Assembly (NCBI RefSeq): GCF_963662255.1 | Contig: NC_085046.1 | Coordinates: 144,537,762 to 144,601,761 of the forward strand | Direction of reading: 5' to 3' | Length of the DNA stretch: 64,000 nt | From: Cinclus cinclus | Taxonomy: Eukaryota > Chordata > Aves > Passeriformes > Cinclidae | Shown: positions 38,932 through 50,805 of the stretch, one piece after another | Numbering within the stretch: the first letter of the stretch is position 1 | How the letters are laid out: each line of letters begins with the position of its first letter | Program-made: the position numbers and the translations under genes | Notes under the pieces: generated by a model | Database searches by the model: none | What the model saw: the letters and a program-made list of their open reading frames with translations, nothing else | Told to the model about the DNA's origin: nothing

Positions 38932-41900
38932 ATTCCATTCTATTGCTTATTCCCATTTGGAATGAGATTCAGGCATTAGTAAGTGACAGCATTAAACTGT
39001 TTTAATTATTGTGATTTCTTTTTGTTTGTTTGCACTGTATCTGTTATTGTAATCCTACCCACAGTAATTTAACTTGGTTGCAGACAGTTAAGTTAATGGG
39101 ATATCTTGATTCAATCACTGCAGGAATAGAATTATTATTGAAACTATAGATGTTTGGAGATTTCATTGTAGAAAAATTTGCCATGCTTTCAGACTTTGCT
39201 TCCAGCTCCAACCTCACTAATTTTACCTATATAAATCTTTCCTATAACAGCATGAAACTCTTAGACAAAAGTTTTCCAGATGTGAAGTGCAACACTGGTG
39301 GGATTGAACCCAGTCATTTTTGTGACTAAATGGGGAAAGATATAACAGATGGTAATCTGATTTTAAAATTACCCATCAATTTTGTGAACAAAATTGTGCT
39401 TGGGGTGAATGATCTTGCCTTTAAACTGGCTATATGGGAAGCACAATTAGCTTAAACTGGATGCACAGTTTTGGAAGGTGAAGTAAAATGAGTCTCTGAT
39501 AGAAATATAGCAAATACTGACTTTTAGAGCTTTTCTAATAGTTTATAGAGAGCAGATGTTGTTTGAGACTGCTCTTGATCATCCTAGGGTGATCTTTTCA
39601 TGCTTCTACATTTTGCAAACCTTTTTCCTCTGTTTATCTAAGATGGGCAAATGTTCCCTCAAAAAGTTCTTTCTCCTATAATACCCTTTACCATACACCA
39701 TTCTCCAGATTAAGGCCTTTGGGTTTGCTTGTTTGATCAACTGATTATTTTCGTTTTAGAAGCAATTGTTTTTTCAGAGAGGGTAAAGATTTCTGTACCT
39801 TACCTGCAAAACTCCTTTCTGAGACTGTGCTCTAGGATGAGCACAAGTGCTTGACCTTAAATAGGCTCAAAAGTAAATCAAGAGTCCAACATGTTCTAAG
39901 CAACAAACTCTGCTGGTGTTTCTCTTTTTCCTAAAAGAAGCAGTGTCTTTTCAAAGGTTAAACATGTAAGCAGAAAAATTATGAGGGGACTATGATTGTC
40001 ACTTGAGGTAATTTCTTTGAGCCAGCTGGTGATTGCAGCCAGTCTTGATGAAGGTCACAAGCTCCTCATGACTAAGTGTAATCAAGGATTCCCTTACACA
40101 GGACTTCAGTGGATTAACAAATTCAGCTGGATAAACAAATGCCACTGGCACCAAGTATCTGAAGAACAAGAAGTGGGTGCTACATTAGCAATATTTATCA
40201 TAGGCTCAGAACTTAGAGGATAGAAGTCTAAGGTAAGTTGCTTTATTAGAATAAATTCACTTTTTTTTATTTGTCTGCTGTGCATTACTTTATTACTTTC
40301 CCCATTATCACTTGGGGCATTGCATAAGTAACTATGAGGTTTAACTTGGGATTTATTATCCACTTCCTTTTAAGATTAGAATTTGTAATGAACACTGGAT
40401 CAAGCTACAACATCTCATTTTAATATAAATGCATATTAAAAATAAGCCTATAAAGCAGAAGATGTCTTCTGGTAATGAGCTACAGTCATGAAACCATTTG
40501 TAAGTACCTTAACTGAACAGCTTACAGGCTAAGAAAAACAGGTTGATTCTTTTCACAGCATGTTTTCCACCAGCTGTGCAGGAAAAGGTGGTGCTGTCAT
40601 CTGCACATTAATTTACTAACAGAACCAGTTACCCATCAACATTTCCTCAATAAACAGCTTTTTCCCAACAGTCCTTGCTCTCCAAATATTCTCATGCAAC
40701 CCCGTTGAAAGGTCAGCCTGGACTCTTTCCACTGCCAGAATATCAAGCAGTCAAAGCTTGTGCTGCATCAATCCACATCCAGCCCACACCCTGCCATACT
40801 TGAGCCATTTATCCCTTGAGCAGCCTCATTCCACACTCCTCACTCTTGGGAAGTGCCCTGGAAGTTTCAGAGAGTTTGCAAAAAATAACCCCAAAAGTGG
40901 CAAGAGTTGAGAGGTTGGTGAGAGAATTAGGAGATTTTGGCAATAATTTCTTTGGAGATTTCCTTGCTGTGACTGTCTCTATTTGATGTAATTAACTAGT
41001 TTGGGAGTTGTGTCTTGCAGGCACAAATCTTGCACTCACACTTGAGTGTTAGTCTGGACCATGGGGATCCATACCAGCTTATTTTTGTGTTTAAAATTCT
41101 TGTAGAGCCTCTGGCATGGGGAGGAGAGATCTCTGTGCAGGACAAGTGAGCTCTCCAGGATATTTCCATCCCCTGCTCTGCTGCAAAATTTGCTCTGTGA
41201 TTTTTGACAAGCCACATTTCCGTTTTCCTGTGCTGAAACTAACAGCCAGTTACCAAACCTGAAGTCTTGCCAAAGCTTAATTCAGCCCTTCTTTAGATGT
41301 TTCGGGGGGAAAATGTATGAGAAATGCAAAGTCCATTGATGCACCATCCATCACATTGTCCCCACGAATGGAACATTCACTTCTTCTCAGTTTAAGGAGC
41401 AAATGCACCAGTGTAAGAGCAGTGCTGTTCTGAACTACCACCTTTCAGGTGCCAAGCTGTCACTGCGTGTGGCGATTTGAGAAGGTATGACAAATGCTCA
41501 ACAAGTTTTTTAATGGCTGTTAAATCCAGAGTCCTGGATATATTCCAGCTCAGGTAATTACATTCATCCTGCTTAAAGCCAGTTTAACGGGAGAGATCAT
41601 CCTTCACAGAGCCTCCAGTATGGAAAGAATGAAAGAAACACACAGTCCTGCTGGCAAGGAGAGGAAGGCAAATGGGGGTGTTCCCAAAGCAGGGAAGGAA
41701 GAAGAGTCATCAGTTTTTATGTCTTTGCATGTGGGGCCTGAGAACAAGGAGGCTTTGGTATGGGGACTAAACCTCCCATAGAAAAGGAAACTTACCTTAA
41801 AACAGGAAAGCTGTTTACTGTGCTGATTTTTTAAAAAGTGAGTCTAATGATAGATGCAAAGTCAGGGAGCTGTGCTAAACTCAGGTTAAATTCCTTGTTT

Positions 41901-42470
41901 GCTATTAAAGTATAAAAATGTAATATTTTGAAAACTGCCATTTCAAATATCAAACTCCAGCCTAGGAAGCTTTAGGGTGTTTTCTGAAGAAGTAAGAAAT
42001 CAGGTTTGACAAAAGCTATCTTCTGCTTTCTGAACTCAAATGGCATTTCTGGATTTTGCTTTCATAAAAGGAGCTATCGTCTCATTTTTGTTGATGCCAG
42101 CCTTTTAAACTTGGTAAACATGATAGCCCTAAAGGGCCCTTTGCATAGCTATCAGCTGGCACTTTTCTTGCAGCTGGTCTGTCTTCCTGACATGATTTCA
42201 TTTTCTTTTCTTACTGAAGAAATTAAGATGCACTCACAGATCTACAGCCCCAAATTAATCTGCACAGAGAGATTGATTTCAGTAATTGGATAACATGGAT
42301 TTTTTTTGAAAAAGGGAGACATTGATGGCCATTTAGGCAATGTTGTAGATAACATCTATTTTGACAGAATTTTAAGGGGACAGAAGATATGAAACTTTGT
42401 GAGGGTTTTTTTTTTTTATTTTTTATTACTTGTATAAATGGTTAATAATTTTTTTCCTTTCTTGTAATAG

Positions 42471-42522
42471 GCAAAGCAGAGACAGAGTGCACACCACCAG
42501 TCAATTATCCCTCTCTATTTCA
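42471..42522 (+). other. possible 52-nt exon (unproven)
   Basis: A good splice-acceptor pattern ends at 42,470: a T-rich tract, then CTTTCTTGTAATAG, with a TTAAT branch-like site just upstream. A GTGAGT donor begins at 42,523. The 52 nt between are open in all three frames; one frame reads KAETECTPPVNYPSLF. No family was recognised. An open frame over so short a stretch is weak evidence, and good-looking splice sites occur by chance in any 64-kb window, so this is a candidate only. Confidence 0.2.
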
Positions 42523-44752
42523 GTGAGTTCAGAGTAATTTTGTTTCTGTCAGCTGTGATTACTGCTTCTGACTGGCTTTGAGCAGTACCTTCACCTGTGA
42601 TACCCATATTTTTATTCCCATTTGCTTATTTTCTGTCTTCTTTTCCATTGTCCATCTGCTTTTCCCACAATTTGCAGCCTGGGCTATTTAATACAATTAG
42701 CTATTTATTTTAGACTACAATCTACAGTCTTTATTTGATTTAAAAGAGTAAATCTAATTGTACAAGAAGTGATAAATGATTTAAAGTAGTTGGAAAAAAC
42801 AGAAGTTCACCTCTTACACTCATTTCCTCAGGCCAGCTTTATCTCATGCATGCTGAATATATCTGTTCTTCCAGGATCTGAGAGGAATTAAGAATTGCTG
42901 AGAAGTTTCTCAACTAAGCAAGTGCTGGAGTTTCCGAAGTCTCATAATGGCTCTTTTCCCAAACTGTCCCTTTGTCTGGAGAAAATCTTGGAGAGCTCCA
43001 CACTTCAAAACAGATATGATTTAGATCAAAAGGAGGACTAAGTATGTTATATTGCCTGCAATAGAAAGTGCTGTCTTACTTAATTAAAACAAAAGATGGG
43101 TCAGGCAGCACTGTCAGCCCTAAAACCTGCTGAACACAAATTATGTGCAGATAACACAAACCCTCCTCAAAGGCTTTTTTTTTTCAGACCCTCTGCAAGT
43201 GTGCTCAGTGATGTTACTTACTGTCAGAAAAGCAACACTAGTGACAGAGCTGAAAATACTGTTCAAAACTGACTGTATCTTACCTTTTTTCTTAATGTGG
43301 AAATAAATGTGGAATCCAGGATTACAGTGCACAATTCAAGTTTATCACATCAATATCAGGCATGAGTGAAATCATGGCCTTATTCTCTGTTAACATGCAG
43401 GGTAAAAACTCTGAACTCTAGGCTCGAATGTGTTTTTGTATTCCTTACCAAAGTGAAGCATCAAAGGGCATCAGTAGTGCCAAATGTGTTAACCACAGGT
43501 CTTTTCTCAGGCCTTGCTTCCTGGATCATGAGGGTGGGTTTGCTGGTTTTACACTTTCCTGAATGGCTGACAGATTGTCCTCTGCAGGGAATGGACTAGC
43601 TCTGCCTGAGGGGAAACCCAGGCAAGCGATAACTCATTCCAAGGATGAATGCTTTGAGGAAATTCCTTCCTCTGCACCTGGATTTCATCCAACACTGACA
43701 CCTCCTGTATTCTCTTAGCCTAGTTCCTAAATCTAGAAGCACACATTGCTCTTCCACTCCTCCAGACCTCCTTCAAGCATTGGTAATCAGAGCACAGCAA
43801 AGGTGGATCCTTATCTCTGCTACCACCAGTATATAATGTTGTCATTAAAAGATATGGAATGTGATGTGAGGAGAGCTGTAGATGGTTCTTTTAAAGCCTA
43901 AATAAAGAGTTTGAGGTGAAGAAAATATTACTTTAGAGGTAAGGCCCTACTCCAGGAGACAGGGGAGTAAGAGTTCATTTTCTCACATTATTTATTCTAT
44001 ACCTAACCTAGTGTCCCATCCCAACCACTACATCCCAAACAAGATATAACACTTCAAATCTTTCTGAGAAGGAAGATAAAATGTAAACAGTAGCCACAGG
44101 AGTTCTGATACTATAGTGGTGAATACCTAGATATGTTTATCTGGCGACTCCTATTCACATCGTTTACCAAACAGTTTATGGAAGACTGGAATTAGCATTT
44201 CCTAGCAATTGTAGTAAAGGATTGAATTGAAAAGATCTTTAAGAATAAGAGATGTTTTATGGATATCTTCTCTGTAATGTCAGACTGGGTTTATGAAAAA
44301 CATTAACTACAAAATTCCAAAAAAGCCAACAAACAAGGTAGAATCAGTCGTTGGCAGATGCAATGAGTCATTTCTAGTTGGTGGGAGAACACAGGAGAAC
44401 GTAACATCTCAGCAATTCATCTAAGACTGCAAAGATATTTCTGTGTAGTTTTTGTCCATGGTGATGAAGTTTCTTCTGTTCCATGAGTCAAATATCATTG
44501 CTTGGGAGAAATAATGATCTGCCATCAAAAGTATGAGTTAATTATTTCTACCACTAAGAGAAAATAACAGCTTCAGACTTCTGGCACTCTCTCCTCGAAT
44601 TTTCCTTTTGATTTCTGTCCTGGAGTTTTGGGCTTCTCCTTATGACAACCTCTCCTAAATGCTGCCATGGTGAGACAATGCCATCAGCTACAAGCAACAG
44701 TTCTTCCTCCTGCTGCCTCCTAGCTCAGGAATCACCAGAGGCAAACAGTAAT

Positions 44753-44793
44753 AGCTCATTATCCCACAGTCTGAGCATGAGCAATAATGAGCT
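44753..44793. repeat. perfect 10-bp inverted repeat with 21-bp spacer
   Basis: AGCTCATTAT (44,753-44,762) and ATAATGAGCT (44,784-44,793) are exact reverse complements. Both arms carry ATTA/TAAT, the core recognised by homeodomain proteins, so this could be a paired binding site or a hairpin. A Ser/Asn-rich 60-codon open frame crosses it but has no recognisable domain. Confidence 0.85.
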
Positions 44794-45625
44794 GGCTGCT
44801 CAATTGAAATCTTGTGTTCTGTAATATAAACACAGTGCACAGCTTAGAGACTTTAAGAATCTCAGGGCTTAATTAGTATCATAAGAAATTCTAGGAGCAG
44901 TGACTAATATGAGCAGCACATTGCAGCTTGGGATTAATATGTCTCATAAGTTAAGATCAGGGTCTGTAATATGATGAATGACTTGTATAGCTGAGAGGTT
45001 GAAGAAAACGAATATATTATTTCTGCGCATTAATTTAGTATTTTGGTTACTAGAGGCCTGGTACTCACTTTGATGCTGACCTAGAGTGTCTTGTTATGTC
45101 TGCATCCTCATCTGATATCTGCATCCAGCCAATAACTCTTGTTTTGTTGGCTGATGTAGGAGGTGGAATTTTCTTCTATTTTCATATAACACCCAATGTA
45201 TGGTTTGACTTCCTGGGTACGGGATGAAGGTGGATTATGAGGTACTCCTCAAAAAGCAGTTTAGTTTGAGAGGGTTTAGTGCCTAGAATAACAGCAAAAC
45301 TGCTGTTAATACTCTTCCAGAACTTCATCTCCCAAATTAAAAGGCTTTAGAGGATGTGGAGATAATTGGGTGGTGAGGGAGGGTTCAGAGAAAGGTCCAA
45401 TTGCTCAAAACTGGCAAGAAGGATGGAGTTGGTATTGTGATGATTCATTATGATCCTTAGAATATTAAACTGTCCTTGGGAGAGGAAGGTGGGTGAGTTT
45501 GCAAATCTGCTGAAAAGATTGGTTTCATCAGTGGGATGAGTTGTTTCTAGCAGACTGAAAAAAGGAACAAGCTCTTATTTTGTATATTAATATCTGGGTC
45601 AAAATAACCTGTGCATGATATTCTG

Positions 45626-45722
45626 CCCCTTGCCTCTTGTCCTATTGCTTGATACCACAGAGCAGAGCCTGGCTTCATCCTCTTGAAACACCCCTTCAGA
45701 TATTTATAAATATTGATGAGGT
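45626..45722 (-). mobile_element. internal CR1 LINE fragment, minus orientation
   Basis: The plus strand matches the reverse of an internal part of the CR1 3' region: 'CCTCTTGTCCTATTGCTTGA', 'CAGAGCAGAGCCTGGCTTCA', TCCTCTTGA, then 'CTTCAGATATTTATAAATAT' and TGATGAGG. The tail end, expected to the left in this orientation, is missing, and similarity is lost on the right. It is therefore a piece broken at both ends, unlike a normal 5'-truncated insertion. Confidence 0.85.
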
Positions 45723-45984
45723 TGAGGTTAATGTGCCACTGACCTCTGCTGCTCCTTCTTGTCCCACTGTAGAAGTTGTAAACTCCTCATGGGTGTGAAT
45801 GGACACCTCACCCCTCCTCAGGCACTGCTGCCCAAAGCTACTAGTGTAACAAACATATCTAAAACCAACATTTTTTGTCTTTTTGTCAGTTTGGTTCCGT
45901 TTAAGTTTTTTGTTAACACTGGTGTTTTTGACAGAAAGGGGTAATGAAATGGCTAAAGGAGTTGTCATACTTCATGGAGGGACG

Positions 45985-46118
45985 CCTACCTCCAGTGCAA
46001 GGCTGGAGGAGGAAAGAGTCATGGTTTAGTGATGGACCTGACAGATTTAGGTTAATGGCTGGACTAGGTGATCTTAGACACCTTTCCTAGCCTAAATGAT
46101 TCTGTGATTCTGTGAGAG
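45985..46118 (+). mobile_element. CR1 LINE 3' end fragment, plus orientation
   Basis: The order 'GTCATGGTTTAGTGATGGAC', 'TTAGGTTAATGGCTGGACTA', 'GGTGATCTTAGACACCTTTC', CTAGCCTAAATG and ATTCTGTGATTCTGTG is the CR1 3' end with two tail repeats of the GATTCTGT type. It faces away from the internal minus-strand fragment about 260 bp upstream, so the two are separate insertions or a rearranged pair. Confidence 0.9.
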
Positions 46119-46474
46119 GACTCTCTGGAAAAAATTGACCTCAGGTCTAGTTTGACAGGTGCCAGATCATTGTGCCTGGACATGTCTAAGTTTCTATAAA
46201 CAAATTGCTGGCTTTTCTGCTCAACAGCTTTGTTTCAAGCACTTCTACCCATTCAGTCTATTGTGTTTGGTCTGGGAGGTTTCAAGCCACCTTTCAGTTC
46301 AAGATAAAAAAGCTGAAATCCTTCTTTCACTGTAACAGCTTCATAGAAAAATATATCATCAATGTAATCTGCAAAATGTTTTTTTCTTCTAGAGATTTTC
46401 CTAAACAGAAGGGTTTTCTAAGCTTTATGAAAAAAAAAGTCATTTCTGTTTGTTATTCCATCCTTGTGTTTGAG

Positions 46475-46673
46475 TTTCTTTTCTTTTCTCTCTTTTCTTT
46501 TTCTTTTCTTTCTTTTTCTTTTCTCTTTTCTTTTCTCCTTTTCTTTTCTCCTTTTCTTTTCTTTTCTTTTCTTTTCTTTTCTTTTCTTTTCTTTTCTTTT
46601 CTTTTCTTTTCTTTTCTTTTCTTTTCTTTTCTTTTCTTTTCTTTTCTTTTCTTTTCTTTTCTTTTCTTTTCTT
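46475..46673. repeat. (CTTTT)n array with impure leader
   Basis: From 46,551 to 46,670 there are 24 perfect CTTTT units, followed by a partial unit. The 75 bp before them are a mixture of CTTTT, CTCTTTT, CTTTTT and CCTTTT-like units, giving a graded array that is impure on the left and pure on the right. The complement is (AAAAG)n. Frames through it give FSFLF-type repeats on plus and KRKEK-type repeats on minus and are not genes; a 162-codon plus-strand frame at 46,205 is long only because it runs into this array. Confidence 0.97.
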
Positions 46674-48910
46674 CACTCATCTTTCCTTTTTAGATCCTTT
46701 TTGGGGAAAAATGAATAGTTAGAAAAGAATATGCATCAAGTTCTACAGGACTGAAGGTTTGGGGGAAGGTGGCTCTGCTACTTTGCCAGTCTCACTGGGA
46801 GCAAGCTGCTCTCATCTGTGAGAAACCCATTCCTCCTCTAAGCAGGGCACTGGTATGAGGCTGGGGGAAAGCAGGCTCCAATTCCCATCTCTATTACAGA
46901 AAAGGAAGATGGAAGGGAATGAGTTCCTTCATGTGGCAAATTTGAAATGCTTTTCATCGGGTCTCCCAGGGACTGACAGAGCTTATCTCTCCATCTCTCT
47001 CTGGTTCTCAGGTGGAGCTGCAGGCACAAAGCCAGGTAAAGATCTTCCCACCACTCTGTCTCCAGCTGAGCATATTGTAGTTTTTCTCCCATCTACTGAG
47101 CCAATAAAATTACTTCTGCAGACAGGAAATAAATCTGATTACCACCATGGCCAACAGATCCCTGAAACATGCAGTTTTCCTGAATATTTTGCCCCAGTGC
47201 CAGAGGAAGGTGCTCTCCTGTCAGTAACTAATAGAAACTGGTTCTTCATGACTGGTTCTTCAGCTCCAGATCAGTCACACATCTCCCTCTTTTCCCTCCA
47301 TTTTTTCACCTTGCAGAAAACATTGTACACATAAATTTTATTTTTATAGGGAGTGTTACAGTCCTCCAAAATGTGATACTTCACCATCTTTAACTGAGGC
47401 AAATGGAAACTATTACATGCCTAAAGCAAGCCATAAACCGGCTTCCAAATGTCTTCCTTTCCTTGGTACTCTTTGCAGATACACAGCATGTATCACCACA
47501 AGCGTTCAAATTTTCCTTGTTTGTGTTTTTTGCATCCTCAGATCCTCTGCCTATGAAACAGATTTTAGTTGCCTTGTTCTTCTTGGTAATGTAATTTATA
47601 ATATGACAGCCCATGCTCAAGAAATAAGACCCTCTTTATACAGAGAGCCTTCCTGGACCCACTCTTTAAGGATATACTCCTTGCTTGTCCTGGGCAGGGT
47701 CAGAGACCATTTCAGGGAACATCTTCAGGGCAGGTCTCTGGAGACAGAATGTCTTGGAGGTGAGCAATTGCTAAACAGCACAGGCTGCTCTAAGCAAGAA
47801 ATAGCCTCCTTCAAAAAATAAGATTTATCGTAAAAGAGCTGGCTGTAGCAGTGCAAAATCATTACATTAATTGTAGGTAGTAAGGGCTCAGTGATTAAAA
47901 TCTCTCTTTGTCCCCTTCTTTCAGTTGGTAGTACAGGCATTCCTGGTCCTGTGCTGCAGAGTATGAGACTTAAGCAGCAAAGAAAGAGCCCTAGAAAGTT
48001 CACATCTCTGTTGTTAACAGCCCACAAAGACTTCACAGGCATTTAAGTGCTGGCAGTGGTGCTGTGCTTCACTGTACCCTCTTGCAGGTACTCTTGTGCT
48101 GTAATTCATGTGTTCCTTTCTCTGTATCTGTGCCAGATGATGGTGATAATGGGTTTTTTGTATATTCTAAAGTTTCTTGTCCCACTATGGTTCTTTCTGT
48201 AAAGAACTGGCCTACATGTGACCAAATGTGCCACATCTTGTCTGCTGGTAGGGAAAGAGTTGTTATAAATGTATGGCACATGGTGAAAATTATTATGATG
48301 GGTGGATGCAGTTCTGCTCATCCAGTAATGAATTTTGACTTCTCAGCATCAGAGGCTGAAAGATTTCATTTTCAATGAGGTCAGATGTTTTTAATGTTGA
48401 TTCTACAGAATTTAGACGGTTCACAAGGTACTCAAACCATTTATACTGCATGGAAATAAGTAGGGCAAAAGAGAGGGCAATTACTCTATTGCTCTGCCTT
48501 CAGTAGTGGAGTTTCTGAACACAAAGGGGTCCAATTTTTGAGCCAGCTGCAGCTCAGCACAATTCAAGATCTGCAGAGTAGGATTTTGAAAGGAGTATGG
48601 GTGAAGGTTTCTTGATGAAAAGAGGATGAGAAGACAAAAAGCATTGCAATGAGCTAATTAAAATCGATTCCAGGAGAGTTCTCTCTGATGCCTGGGTGGT
48701 GACCATCCAGCAGGTGTCTTCATTACTTAGACTGCTGGTGACAAGTTACATATAAAATTATGGGGTAGCTCTTTTAATATCAACTGCAAAGTCTTAGCAG
48801 GTCTCTGGAGAGATGGAGGGGGAGGAAAACCCATAGATGCTCAGTCTGTCAGCTTGGTATTTGGACAAGGAAAAGTGTTCCAGAACCTGGACTCCTGTGA
48901 GCTTGATGTT

Positions 48911-48938
48911 CTCTTTTTTTTTTTTTCTTTTTTTTTAA
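48911..48938 (+). repeat. T-rich tract ending in AAG
   Basis: Thirteen T, one C and nine T, followed by AAG. It resembles a splice-acceptor tract, but the sequence after it is not a recognisable exon. Treated as a low-complexity T tract. Confidence 0.85.
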
Positions 48939-49434
48939 GGGCAAAGAGAATGAACAAAATAGGGTGAACTTTGGTTTAACAGAAAAAACAATCACCATGG
49001 CTAATCACTGCTGTCATAAAGAGTTTGACTTGTATCCCAGTGGAATGTGGTTGATTTCTGGCTTATTTTACACCCAGAAATGTGGAATCTCTTCTGTGAC
49101 AGCCCTAGCATGTGTGAAGCCATGGGACGAATGGAAGGCAAAGTTATTTGTGTTAATGGATGCTCTGCAATTTTCTCCTTTAAAGGAATTGCTTGCAAGG
49201 TGGAAAAAAATGTTTCAGCAGTATCTGTGAGCTGTTATCAGACTTGTGCAGGAAGCAGCTTTTATAGTTAAGGATGCAAAGCAGTGTTCATTGAAGTGCT
49301 GGCTTCGTATCAGAGCTGGGCAAAATTTGTGGACCTATTTCAATGCAAAAGTATATAACCTACTCATTGCTTTTTCATGTTGACTCATATAGGTGACTTC
49401 TGTCAATGAGATTTTGATAGCCCCTGCCTTGGAG

Positions 49435-49436
<2 letters not shown>

Positions 49437-49465
<29 letters not shown>
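49437..49465 (+). repeat. poly(A) run of 29
   Basis: Twenty-nine consecutive A on the plus strand followed by GGGG. It could be the tail of an old retrocopied transcript, but no gene-like body or clear target duplication was recognised upstream. It could equally be a mononucleotide microsatellite. Confidence 0.95.
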
Positions 49466-49468
<3 letters not shown>

Positions 49469-50780
49469 GAAGTCTGACATGAGATTGCAGCTTCCCATTT
49501 CAGCGGGGAGATGAAGAAGAGGGCTGGGTATTAAAAGAATGTTTCTTCATCACATAATTTGGGGACAAGGTCTACAGATTTTTTTCCCTCCCTGGTGCTC
49601 TCTTAAATGTTCACTAAGCTGTAAGAATGAAGAAATTATAGGGGAAAAGAAAAGGAGCAAAAAAAAAAATTTAAAAAATGACAGGAGTTGAGGAAGTATC
49701 ATTTCAGTTCTGCAGGGATGGCTTTTTACAAAGGTCAAACTAGTAATTGTTGTCCAGACGCTTGAATATGATACGGGGATATTTTTCTATACATAAAAAC
49801 CTGTCCTTTTGTTATAAATAAGACACCCAGGAAAGTGTGCTTGAAAGCCATTACAAAATGTAATTTAAAAATACCAAGACACCCCCTTTTGTTAACTTGC
49901 CAAGACTGGAATTTGAAATTGTGCTTATTTTAATATTCTCATCCCAACTAGTCAGAGAGTTTGAAAGATGGCTCTAATGTGATGTGATGTGTCTCACCAC
50001 AAGGAAGTGGGAAGCCTTTGATTTATTTTGAAAACCTGCTTGCTGATTCAGAGTAAACATAGGGTGAAACAGGAGATATGAAGCACTGGTTTGTGTTTGC
50101 AATTACTTTCCTGTTGGCATCTTAATGGATAGAAAAGATATGAGTAGTGTGGGATAGGTACATAAAAATGAGTTTAATTAATTTTGAAGGAAAAATAAAT
50201 ATATGGAATTGAACTTAGCTAGATTTTGACCAACTGAAATATAGCTTAAAGATCTTAAAAATATGCATATTTACTGCATCAGATATCAACCTTAAATAAT
50301 TCACATTCCATATTTATCTTTTTAGGACTATATGAAAGCTATGTTTCTTTTCTTGATAAAGTGGTGGTAGAACTGAAAGACAAGGTGTAATAGACAATAA
50401 TTAACCAATCAAGCCCTCTTTCTTTTACTAGGAGTAGTAAAGTATCTCTCAGCTAAGACTAAAGTAAAGTTAGACTTTTGTTGGCAAGAGGAACAGAAAA
50501 AGTTTTGGAATCTGGAGCAACAGAGGTAGTTCTGCATCCTTATTTCACCTCTGAGAACTGCAGGAGAAGATGATGGTTTTGCAAAGCTGAGATTGCTGTT
50601 GAGGCTCTCTGCATGGCAATCAGGGGAGCAATTACAGTCAAACTAAACCTGGTGTCTGACACATGGTGAGGGAATCTGGTTATTTGAATTTTCACCTAGC
50701 TCATGCAGATAGCAAGAAATGGCCAGCTGCTCCCATGCTCATTTTCTTTATACTTAGCACAACATGTTTATATAGTGCCT

Positions 50781-50805
50781 AATAAAATAAAATAAAATAA
50801 AATAA
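50781..50805 (+). repeat. (AATAA)5 pentanucleotide run
   Basis: Five perfect AATAA units, followed by a short T-run and A-run. The repeat produces several AATAAA hexamers by chance, so these should not be read as a polyadenylation site without transcript support. Confidence 0.95.

Larger units (their letters stand above)
36761..45625. other. gene-free unique sequence
   Basis: No gene is firmly supported. Within it lie a G-quadruplex motif (37,628), a pair of competing hairpins (38,903), a possible 52-nt exon (42,471) and a perfect 10-bp inverted repeat (44,753), each listed separately. A T-run sits near 42,407-42,426. The part around 44,640-44,950 is rich in ATTA/TAAT cores and would be a reasonable place to look for conserved non-coding sequence, but conservation cannot be judged here. 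Confidence 0.55.

Noticed and set aside
39281..39361. Minus-strand GGGTTCAATCCCACCA resembling a tRNA T-arm
   Set aside because: The T-stem does not pair fully, and no A-box, D-arm or acceptor stem can be placed upstream. Likely chance similarity.
46205..46718. 162-codon plus-strand frame and related KE/KR frames
   Set aside because: More than half of the length is the CTTTT array; the non-repeat part shows no domain.
46855..47334. 159-codon plus-strand open frame and a 24-nt interval with splice-like edges inside it
   Set aside because: No domain or family resemblance; splice-like pairs this short are expected by chance.
48964..49465. Possible processed pseudogene ending in the 29-bp poly(A)
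   Set aside because: The upstream sequence translates to nothing recognisable, and no matching target duplication was seen on the two sides.
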